Below, in pieces: positions 16,152 through 22,886 of a stretch of DNA of 22,886 nucleotides. Each line of letters begins with the position of its first letter. The stretch's first letter is position 1. The DNA is from UBA1930 sp943371535 (lineage in GTDB: Bacteria; Bacteroidota; Bacteroidia; Chitinophagales; Chitinophagaceae): assembly GCA_943371535.1 (NCBI GenBank), contig CALRVE020000051.1, forward strand, positions 1 through 22,886, written 5' to 3'. Both the position numbers and the translations under genes were made by a program. Below the pieces are notes generated by a model. The model saw nothing but the letters and a program-made list of their open reading frames with translations. It was not told where the DNA came from and did not search any database.

Positions 16152-16269
16152 TTGGGACGAGCAGCTGAACAAGCATGTAGCTTCAGTAGCAAGTTTATCC
16201 TGAGCGATAGTCGAAGGACTCCATTCAAATGCAGAACATGAATTTGGCTTTTATTAAAGCGTAGATTTA
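16152..16269 (+). repeat. Dispersed repeat, copy B
   Basis: This copy aligns with 2191-2287 and has an extra internal block of about 25 bases containing CCTGAGCGATAGTCGAAGG, itself a recognisable short dispersed element. It starts 4 bases after the rhamnosidase stop. It is non-coding as far as I can see. Confidence 0.75.
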
Positions 16270-16273
16270 ACAC

Positions 16274-16318
16274 CAACCCTGACGATGGCTTTAAGCCTCG
16301 TCAGCGGTTGTTTTATAA
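16274..16318 (+). terminator. Possible Rho-independent terminator or attenuator hairpin
   Basis: CTGACGATGGCTT pairs with AAGCCTCGTCAG, leaving one bulged T. The stem extends outward through AACC and GGTT with a bulged C. It is followed by TTTTATAA. The stem is GC-rich for this AT-rich region. It lies between the rhamnosidase and the beta-propeller gene, so it may end or dampen the upstream operon. The T-run is short, so a repeat-derived hairpin without terminator function is also possible. Confidence 0.45.
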
Positions 16319-16345
16319 ACGAAATGATTATTGATTAACTATTAC

Positions 16346-17440
16346 ATGAAGAAAACAATAACGATACTATTTTATATTTTTTGTATTGCAACATCCCATG
16401 CACAAAAAGTACCTGATAGCATTATGAATAGCATCTATCAAGAAATCAAAACACCCTACAAATATGGAATGGTGCTTGTTCCCTCTGATGATACAAAGAA
16501 GATTGATTGCCCAACGGTATTTAGAAAAAATAATCATTGGTACATGACATATATTCAATTTGATGGACGTGGTTATGAAACATGGTTGGCTAAAAGTGAG
16601 GACTTGTTGCAATGGAAAACACTGGGTAAATTATTAACCTTTAATAATGATACTACTGTTTGGGATGCACATCAAAAAGCAGGGTACATTGCTTTGGAAG
16701 ATTATACATGGGGTGGCAGTTATGCAATTCAAAAATATAAAGGCAAATTTTGGATGGGCTATTTTGGTGGCAATGCAAAAGGTTATGAAGCAGGTTTGCT
16801 CTCTACAGGAATGGCCTCCACAAAAAAGAATATTTCCAAACCACATAAATGGAAAACATTAGACAGTCCAATATTAGCATCAACAGATAAAGATGTTCGA
16901 TGGTGGGAGGATAAAAAGCAGTACAAGAACACAGTCATTTGGGACAAGCAAAAAACAACAGGTTATCCTTTTGTAATGTACTACAATGCCAATGGCGATA
17001 CCTCTAATAATCGAGATAAAAAGACTCGTTGGTTTGAACGTATTGGTATGGCTGTAAGTAACGATATGGTTAACTGGAAACGTTTTAAAACAGATCCAGT
17101 GATGCACCATAAAATTGGCATTACTGGCGATGCAGTAATTCAAAAAATAGATGATGTTTGGGTAATGTTTTACTTTGGTGCTTTTTGGGAAGGCAGAAAA
17201 GATGCCTTCAATCGTTTTGCTTGTTCTTATGATTTAGTCAACTGGACAGACTGGAAGGGAGACGATTTGATACATTCATCAGAACCTTATGATGCAAAAT
17301 ATGCACATAAAAGTTTTGTTGTAAAATGGAAGGGGGTAGTGTATCATTTTTATAATGCAGTAAACAAAAAAGAACAACGTGGCATTGCTGTTGCAACATC
17401 AGTAGATTTAGGGGAAAGTAAATTGAATTTTGTACAATAA
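16346..17440 (+). CDS. Secreted five-bladed beta-propeller glycosidase, GH43-like (family uncertain)
   Basis: This 364-residue protein starts at ATG 16346 with the signal peptide MKKTITILFYIFCIATSHA followed by Gln. An in-frame TTG at 16331 only adds 5 residues. It has the repeated blade pattern of GH43, GH32, GH117, GH130 and GH137 enzymes: CPTVFRKNNHWYMTY, YAIQKYKGKFWMGYFGG, YPFVMYYNA, DAVIQKIDDVWVMFYFGAFW and SFVVKWKGVVYHFYNAV. SEDLLQWK, SNDMVNWKRF and SYDLVNWTDW close successive blades as in these families. Candidate active-site acids are the Asp of IDCPTVF and those in ITGDAVI and SSEPYDAK, but I cannot assign roles. In a pectin locus an arabinofuranosidase-type activity is plausible. 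GH137, an RG-II beta-L-arabinofuranosidase family of similar size, is one option. It is probably periplasmic. Confidence 0.65.
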   Translation: MKKTITILFYIFCIATSHAQKVPDSIMNSIYQEIKTPYKYGMVLVPSDDTKKIDCPTVFRKNNHWYMTYIQFDGRGYETWLAKSEDLLQWKTLGKLLTFNNDTTVWDAHQKAGYIALEDYTWGGSYAIQKYKGKFWMGYFGGNAKGYEAGLLSTGMASTKKNISKPHKWKTLDSPILASTDKDVRWWEDKKQYKNTVIWDKQKTTGYPFVMYYNANGDTSNNRDKKTRWFERIGMAVSNDMVNWKRFKTDPVMHHKIGITGDAVIQKIDDVWVMFYFGAFWEGRKDAFNRFACSYDLVNWTDWKGDDLIHSSEPYDAKYAHKSFVVKWKGVVYHFYNAVNKKEQRGIAVATSVDLGESKLNFVQ

Positions 17441-17458
17441 ATGACTCGTATAAAATTG

Positions 17459-17526
17459 GCTTCGACAAGCTCAGCCTGACAGCTTCTCAATTTAAATTGG
17501 GCTGTTAGCTTGAGCTTGTCGAAAGC
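17459..17526. repeat. Palindromic REP-like repeat between the beta-propeller and GH2 genes
   Basis: The left arm (17459-17483) contains CTTCGACAAGCTCAGCCTGA and the right arm (17501-17526) contains TTGAGCTTGTCGAAAGC, an imperfect inverted copy. The loop itself contains a perfect 12-base palindrome, CAATTTAAATTG (17488-17499), so the whole element could fold into one long hairpin. The TTCGACAAGCTCAG core is a widespread dispersed bacterial repeat. Confidence 0.85.
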
Positions 17527-17568
17527 GATTAGCTCAGCAAGAAAAATAACTTGCAACAAACAACTATA

Positions 17569-19956
17569 ATGAAAAAATTAGTATCTTTTATTATTCTCCT
17601 AATTTTCTTGCAAGCCAATGCACAACGCTCTACTATTAATTTCAATAATAACTGGAAGTTCCTCTTGGGCAATGATTCCACAGCTATGCAATCATCATAT
17701 AATGATTCAAAATGGAGAACATTAAACCTTCCACACGATTGGAGTATTGAATTGCCTTTTGATGAAAAAGCTCCTGCTACCAATCAAGGAGGTTCATTGC
17801 CTGGAGGCATTGGTTGGTATAGAAAAACATTTACGCTTCCATTGTCATCCAAAAACAAAAAAATATTCATAGAGTTTGATGGCATTTATAAAAACAGTGA
17901 AGTGTGGATTAATGGGCACTATTTAGGAAAACGGCCTTATGGTTATGTGGCTTTTCAATATGAACTTACAGAGCATTTAAAATTTGGTAAAGAACAAAAT
18001 ATAATTGCAGTTAAGGTAAATAACTCACAGCAACCCAATTCACGTTGGTATAGTGGTAGTGGTATTTACAGAGATGTGCAACTGGTAACAAAAAATAAAA
18101 CACATATTGATTACAATGGAACATTTGTAACTACATTAAATATCTCTAATCAACAAGCTACAGTACATATTGCTAGTAAATTAAACAATATTGAAAATAA
18201 TCTAAAAGTTGTATCAATAGTTTACAATCAGCAAGGGAAAAAAGTAGCAGAACAATCATCTTTCATTACAGAAAAAAACTTTACTCAATCCAATACGCAA
18301 TCATTAAAAATTAATAATCCCATTTTATGGTCTGTCGATAATCCATATTTGTACAAAGCGGTAACAACCATTTATCAAAACAATATTGCAATCGATCAAT
18401 CAACAACAACTTTTGGCATTCGTTCCATCAAATTCGATGCAGCCAAAGGCTTCTTTCTAAATGGTAAACATGTTTTATTAAAAGGCGTTTGCATGCACCA
18501 CGATCTTGGTGCAATTGGTGCAGCATTCAACAAAGGTGCTGCTGAAAGACAATTAAAGATATTGAAAGAAATGGGCTGTAATGCCATTCGTGTTTCACAC
18601 AATCCACCTGCTGCTGCATTTCTTGATTTATGCGATAGTATGGGTTTCTTAGTAATGGATGAAGCATTTGATATGTGGAAAAAAAAGAAAAATAAGTATG
18701 ATTACAACTTAGACTTCAACGAATGGTACAAACGTGATGTAGAGTCTATGGTAAAACGAGATAGAAATCATCCATCTGTTATCATTTGGAGTATTGGCAA
18801 TGAAATACGTGAACAGTTTGATAGTTCAGGAATTGCACTCACCAAAGAAATGGTAGCAATAGTTAAAGCATTGGACTCAACAAGACCAGTAACGTCAGCA
18901 TTAACAGAAAATGTTCCTTCCAAAAATTTTATTACTAAAGGCAATGCATTAGATGTGCTTGGCTTTAATTATAAGGAACTGGATTATGATTCTTTACCTT
19001 TCCGTTTTCCAAATATGCCCATCATTGCTACAGAAACTGCTAGTGCATTAGAGACTAGGGGAGAATATTTACTACCAGCTGATAGCATGAGAATTTGGCC
19101 ACCAGATAGTAAAGCTAAAATAACTGGCAACAATCAACTTACTTGCAATGCCTATGACAACACTTATGCTTATTGGGGCAACACACATGAAAAAAGTTGG
19201 TTAGCAGTAAAGCAACAACCTTGGATGGCTGGGTTGTTTGTTTGGAGTGGATTTGATTTCATTGGCGAACCTGTACCTTATCCTTATCCAGCAAGAAGTT
19301 CATACTATGGTATTGTAGATTTAGCAGGCTTTCCTAAAGATGTGTATTACATGTACCAAAGCGAATGGACGAACAAACCTGTATTACATATTTTGCCACA
19401 TTGGAATTGGAAAGTAGGAGATACTGTAGATGTTTGGGCTTATTATAACATGGCCGATGAAGTAGAACTTTTTTTAAACGATAAATCATTGGGTAAAAAA
19501 TCAAAAGATAGCAATAATGTACATGTTACATGGAAAGTGCCTTTTGAAAGTGGTATATTAAAAGCAGTATCTAAAAAAAATGGGAAAATTGTACTAGTAA
19601 AACAAGTTCAAACAGCAGATAAACCAACAAAAATTATTTTAAGTGCTAATAAAAGAATAATCCATCCTACTCAAAATGAGTTATGTTTTATTACTGCAAC
19701 AATTGTAGATGCAAATGGAATTGTAGTGCCCAATGCCAATCAGTTAATAGATTTTAAAACAACAAATAATGCTTTAGTAGAAGCTACCGATAATGGTTCT
19801 CCAATTGATTTAACACCCTTTAGAGCAAAGCAACGTAACGCATTCAATGGATTGTGTTTAGCAATAATCAAAGCAAAATCGGCAACAGGAACTATTCGTA
19901 TAGAAGCTGTTTCTAAAGGGTTGCAAAAAGGATTGATTCAACTTCAAATACAATAA
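17569..19956 (+). CDS. GH2 beta-galactosidase-type glycosidase with DUF4982, secreted
   Basis: This 795-residue retaining exo-glycosidase starts at ATG 17569 with the signal peptide MKKLVSFIILLIFLQANA followed by Gln. An in-frame TTG at 17551 is less likely. Domains in order are the sugar-binding domain (WKFLLGND, LPHDWSIELPF, GGIGWYRKTF, SGIYRDVQL), an Ig-like domain ending FGIRSIKFDA, the TIM barrel, a DUF4982-like beta-sandwich (VDVWAYYNMADEVELFLND) and a C-terminal Ig-like domain (VDANGIVVPNANQLIDF). E412 in IIWSIGNEIRE is the predicted acid/base and E489 in PIIATETASA the nucleophile. All key residues are present and the length is normal for this architecture. The usual annotation is beta-galactosidase, but related enzymes in pectin loci act on uronic acids, so the substrate is open. 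A palindromic repeat lies just upstream. Confidence 0.92.
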   Translation: MKKLVSFIILLIFLQANAQRSTINFNNNWKFLLGNDSTAMQSSYNDSKWRTLNLPHDWSIELPFDEKAPATNQGGSLPGGIGWYRKTFTLPLSSKNKKIFIEFDGIYKNSEVWINGHYLGKRPYGYVAFQYELTEHLKFGKEQNIIAVKVNNSQQPNSRWYSGSGIYRDVQLVTKNKTHIDYNGTFVTTLNISNQQATVHIASKLNNIENNLKVVSIVYNQQGKKVAEQSSFITEKNFTQSNTQSLKINNPILWSVDNPYLYKAVTTIYQNNIAIDQSTTTFGIRSIKFDAAKGFFLNGKHVLLKGVCMHHDLGAIGAAFNKGAAERQLKILKEMGCNAIRVSHNPPAAAFLDLCDSMGFLVMDEAFDMWKKKKNKYDYNLDFNEWYKRDVESMVKRDRNHPSVIIWSIGNEIREQFDSSGIALTKEMVAIVKALDSTRPVTSALTENVPSKNFITKGNALDVLGFNYKELDYDSLPFRFPNMPIIATETASALETRGEYLLPADSMRIWPPDSKAKITGNNQLTCNAYDNTYAYWGNTHEKSWLAVKQQPWMAGLFVWSGFDFIGEPVPYPYPARSSYYGIVDLAGFPKDVYYMYQSEWTNKPVLHILPHWNWKVGDTVDVWAYYNMADEVELFLNDKSLGKKSKDSNNVHVTWKVPFESGILKAVSKKNGKIVLVKQVQTADKPTKIILSANKRIIHPTQNELCFITATIVDANGIVVPNANQLIDFKTTNNALVEATDNGSPIDLTPFRAKQRNAFNGLCLAIIKAKSATGTIRIEAVSKGLQKGLIQLQIQ

Positions 19957-20118
19957 TATCTACTTCATTTAGTTTGTCTAAATAGTAAAATATTCCATTA
20001 GTATAGTTAAAGGTTACATTGTTTCTGGCAAACTGTACAAGTACTTTTACTTTACAATATTAGAGACATAAATCTTGTATTTGTAATAACACAACAACGA
20101 TTCTAACAAGCTGCTGCA

Positions 20119-20826
20119 ATGAAAAAAATAAGCTTCTTTTCATCTTTCTTTCTACATAAAACATTTACTGGTTTTGCTAAACAAGCAATTGTACTGGCTT
20201 CCATCTTTATTTTTACAATTACTACAAATGCTCAAAACAATGATGCAGCATACATAAATACAATTACTCAAAGAGCTCAAAAAATTGTAGCTACACTTGG
20301 CATTAGCGATTCTACTAAATTTTATACAGTACAAGGTATTATTGTACAACAATACCAAAACTTAAACCATCACCATAATACATTTAACCAACAAGTTATA
20401 AGTATACAATCAGACTCTACAATTAATAAACAAACGGCTTCTGCATCTATTAGTTCTATCGAAGAAAAAAGAACCCAATTTTTTGCTGAATTGCACAAAA
20501 AATATATTGCTCAATTACAAGCAGAATTAAATGCTGAACAAATAACCAAAGTAAAAGATGGAATGACTTATAATAAAGTAGCTGTTACTTACAATGGTTA
20601 CTGTGCAATGATTTTAAATTTAACACAAGAACAAAAAACTACCATTTATAATTATTTGGTTGAAGCTAGAGAGTTTGCAATGGATGCTGAATCATCAAAG
20701 AAAAAAGATGAATGGTTTGGAAAATATAAAGGAAGAATTAACAACTACTTATCTAGTCAAGGCTATGATTTAAAGAAAGAAGGCGAAGAGTGGCAACAAC
20801 GCATTAAAGAAGCTAAATCAAAATAA
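20119..20826 (+). CDS. DUF3826 domain protein, exported, function unknown
   Basis: This 235-residue protein has a long signal sequence of 38 residues, with a hydrophobic core AIVLASIFIFTITTNA cleaved before Gln. The mature protein is a helical domain that I recognise as DUF3826. It has AQKIVATLGI, a central EEKRTQFFAELHKKYIAQL segment, MTYNKVAVTYNGYCAMIL, and a C-terminal EWFGKYKGRINNYLSSQGYD and KKEGEEW segment. The family is largely restricted to Bacteroidota and tends to sit in pectin or rhamnogalacturonan loci. Its role is not established to my knowledge. There is no catalytic signature I can defend. It lies 162 bases after the GH2 gene and 50 bases before the SusC gene, so it probably belongs to the transporter transcript. 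Confidence 0.8.
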   Translation: MKKISFFSSFFLHKTFTGFAKQAIVLASIFIFTITTNAQNNDAAYINTITQRAQKIVATLGISDSTKFYTVQGIIVQQYQNLNHHHNTFNQQVISIQSDSTINKQTASASISSIEEKRTQFFAELHKKYIAQLQAELNAEQITKVKDGMTYNKVAVTYNGYCAMILNLTQEQKTTIYNYLVEAREFAMDAESSKKKDEWFGKYKGRINNYLSSQGYDLKKEGEEWQQRIKEAKSK

Positions 20827-20876
20827 ATTTCAATTACCCTAATTTTCTACTTAAACAATTAACAAACCAAAGCCAT

Positions 20877-22886
20877 ATGAGAGTAAAACTACTGCCAGCG
20901 TTACTACTTGTTTTTTTGTTCTTGGGAGGCACACTAACCACGTTTGCCCAAACCATAACAGTTACAGGTAAAGTAACAGATGCAAAAACAAACAAACCAT
21001 TATCTGGAGTAACTGTAAAAGTCAAAAATTCAACGCAAGCTACTGCAACTAATGATGATGGTTCATTTGTGATTAAAGTACCTTCTACAGAATCTATTTT
21101 GTCTGTAACCTATGTTGGTTATGGTGTGTATGAAAAGAAAGTAGGTACAACTAAAGTTTTTGAGATTCAATTGTCAGAAACCAATGATCCATTAGACGAT
21201 GTTATCGTAGTAGGTTATGGTACAAAAAAACGTGTAAACATTCAAGGTGCTGTTTCTACAATTAAGGGTAGCGAAGTGGAGGATATACCTGTTGCTAACT
21301 TGGGTTCTGCTTTAATTAATCGTGTACCAGGTGTTAATGTTAGTTTGGGTTCTGGTAAGCCGGGTTCTACAACTGATATCAATATCCGTAACTCTGTAAC
21401 TCTTGGTGCTGCTGGTGCTGTAAATCAACCTTTATATGTTGTTGATGGTATTATCATTAATCCAACACCTTGGGCTCAATCTGGGAATCCTGATTTTTTT
21501 GAAAATTTAGATGCTAGCCAAATTGAAGATATAACTTTTTTGAAAGATGGGTCTGCTGCTATTTATGGTGCTGCTGGTGCTAAGGGCGTTATCTTAATCA
21601 CTACTAAAAAAGGTAAAGTTGGTAAGCCTAAGTTTTCATACACCGGTTATTTTGGTACTTCAACAGAAGCTACCAAAACCAAAACTTTAACTGCGTTTGA
21701 ACATGCCAAATTATTGAATATTGGTAGAGAAATTAATAATCGTCCTTTAAATGAACGGTTCTCAGAAGCCGATTTATTTCGTTTGTCTGAAATGCCTGAC
21801 CAAAACTGGTTCGATCAATTGTGGAGAGCAGGTCAGGTTAATCGACACACTTTAAGTGTATCAGGTGGTTCAGAAAGAATTACTTTCTTTTTAGGTGGTA
21901 GTTATTATAATGAAAAAGGAAATTATGGGGTTAACGATGTAAATAAGTATAGTATCCGTGGTTCGGTTACAGCAAAAATTGCTGAAGGCTTTACAGCTAA
22001 TATGAACTTTTCTACAGACTTTAACCAAGAAGAAAGAAATACATTAAGAGCATCTAATGGCGAAACAGACGATTTAAATATTCGTGCATTGTACTTAACA
22101 CCTAAATGGGTTCCATTAGAAATTAATGGTATTCCAACTTTATGGAATGGTCCAAACCCTCCAGGTACATGGAGTATGTTAGGGGTGTTAGGTTCTGGCA
22201 ACTATGATCGTAGCCGTTCTCAAGGTTTAAGTTTTAATACATCTTTAGAATACAAACCTTCTTTCATTCCTGGTTTAACAGCTAGAGTACAATTTGGTCA
22301 AAACAATAGAACAAGTATAGCAAAACAATATTATCCAACTTACAGAGCAGGTAATTTTATTCGAGAAGGACAAAATGGTTTATTGTATTCAGATCAATTA
22401 AATGCAACTACTCCATTCTTAGTTCAGCAGAATAATAATCGTATTTCAGAAGGTACCACTACAGGTTCTAACTATCAGTTAATTGGTACTTTAAGCTATA
22501 ACAAAACCATTAAAGATCATACCTTCTCAGGTTTAGTAGGTACCGATGTTGGTGAAGCAGAAGGACGTAATATTTTCATTACAAAATTTACTCAATTAGT
22601 AAATGGGGTAGATGAGTTTTGGGCATTCAGTAACGATTTATCCGGAATAGCTCAAATTACCGATGTTTTTAGAAACCCTCAAGCAATACAGAATGCAAAG
22701 CGTTCTTATATTAGCCGTTTTGATTATTCATTTAAAAATAAATATTTTGTAGAATTTATAGGACGTGCAGATGCCTCTATCAATTTTAGACCAGAATCTA
22801 GATGGGGTTTCTTTCCAACTGTTGGTTTAGGTTGGAAAATTAGTGATGAAAAGTTCTTTAGAAACAATATAAACTTTATTAATTCT
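20877..22886 (+). CDS. SusC/RagA-family TonB-dependent outer-membrane transporter, 3'-truncated
   Basis: The frame opens at ATG 20877 and stays open for 670 codons to the window edge, so the rest of the beta-barrel lies outside. The signal peptide is residues 1-24 (LPALLLVFLFLGGTLTTFA), cleaved before Gln. A carboxypeptidase D regulatory-like domain follows (about 26-103: VTGKVTDAKTNKPLSGVTV, NDDGSFVIKVP, VTYVGYG). Next is the SusC signature DDVIVVGYGTKKR, then the plug domain with NRVPGVNV, QPLYVVDGIII and LKDGSAAIYGAAGAKGVI, and then barrel strands (LSVSGGSERITFFLGGSYY). SusC proteins import oligosaccharides together with a surface SusD lipoprotein, whose gene would be expected just downstream. 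No extra N-terminal sensor domain for an anti-sigma factor is visible. Confidence 0.95.
   Translation, partial: MRVKLLPALLLVFLFLGGTLTTFAQTITVTGKVTDAKTNKPLSGVTVKVKNSTQATATNDDGSFVIKVPSTESILSVTYVGYGVYEKKVGTTKVFEIQLSETNDPLDDVIVVGYGTKKRVNIQGAVSTIKGSEVEDIPVANLGSALINRVPGVNVSLGSGKPGSTTDINIRNSVTLGAAGAVNQPLYVVDGIIINPTPWAQSGNPDFFENLDASQIEDITFLKDGSAAIYGAAGAKGVILITTKKGKVGKPKFSYTGYFGTSTEATKTKTLTAFEHAKLLNIGREINNRPLNERFSEADLFRLSEMPDQNWFDQLWRAGQVNRHTLSVSGGSERITFFLGGSYYNEKGNYGVNDVNKYSIRGSVTAKIAEGFTANMNFSTDFNQEERNTLRASNGETDDLNIRALYLTPKWVPLEINGIPTLWNGPNPPGTWSMLGVLGSGNYDRSRSQGLSFNTSLEYKPSFIPGLTARVQFGQNNRTSIAKQYYPTYRAGNFIREGQNGLLYSDQLNATTPFLVQQNNNRISEGTTTGSNYQLIGTLSYNKTIKDHTFSGLVGTDVGEAEGRNIFITKFTQLVNGVDEFWAFSNDLSGIAQITDVFRNPQAIQNAKRSYISRFDYSFKNKYFVEFIGRADASINFRPESRWGFFPTVGLGWKISDEKFFRNNINFINS

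Noticed and set aside
19957..20118. Promoter for the DUF3826-SusC genes, with TGTATTTG at 20076-20083 as a possible -7 element
   Set aside because: It has one mismatch to the Bacteroidota TAnnTTTG consensus and no convincing -33 TTTG or TTG at the right distance. The region is otherwise featureless.
1..22886. CRISPR array, tRNA, rRNA, insertion sequence or transposase gene
   Set aside because: I saw no regularly spaced direct repeats, no tRNA-like or rRNA sequences and no transposase motifs. The repeats present are palindromic or short-period and dispersed.

Overview
The window is an AT-rich stretch of a Bacteroidota chromosome. Its SusC/RagA transporter, DUF3826 protein, signal peptides cleaved before Gln, and lack of clear Shine-Dalgarno sites fit that phylum. 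Chitinophagaceae is my guess at family level. All eleven genes lie on the + strand and form part of a pectin polysaccharide utilization locus (PUL). Both ends are cut: the first gene lacks its 5' part and the last lacks its 3' part.

Layout. 1-782: C-terminal part of a Gfo/Idh/MocA oxidoreductase. 784-2184: PL1 pectate lyase. 2191-2495: repeat-rich gap. 2496-5249: large TIM-barrel glycosidase, possibly GH138-like. 5262-5333: palindromic repeat. 5349-6899: GH28 polygalacturonase. 6904-9903: GH95 with an inserted domain and a repeat-derived leader. 9903-13412: GH2 with malectin, its signal peptide encoded inside a palindromic repeat. 13413-16148: GH78 rhamnosidase. 16152-16310: repeat and hairpin. 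16346-17440: GH43-like beta-propeller protein. 17459-17526: palindromic repeat. 17569-19956: second GH2. 20119-20826: DUF3826 protein. 20877 to the end: SusC-type TonB-dependent transporter.

Function (inference). PL1 and GH28 cut the homogalacturonan backbone. The other enzymes (alpha-galacturonidase-like, GH95, two GH2, GH78) match the set needed to strip a branched pectin side chain. In the GH95 active-site motif the His of alpha-L-fucosidases is a Thr, which I associate with alpha-L-galactosidases. L-galactose caps chain A of rhamnogalacturonan II (RG-II), so the best hypothesis is an RG-II chain-A module. GH141 fucosidase, GH140 apiosidase and GH143 are not seen and would have to lie outside. 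All ten exported proteins have a type I signal with Gln at +1 and no lipobox, so digestion is probably periplasmic after uptake by the SusC transporter. No regulator or SusD is visible.

The most unusual feature is the repeat content. Dispersed palindromic and short-period repeats occupy the gaps, and in two adjacent genes (GH95 and GH2) they encode the secretion signals themselves.
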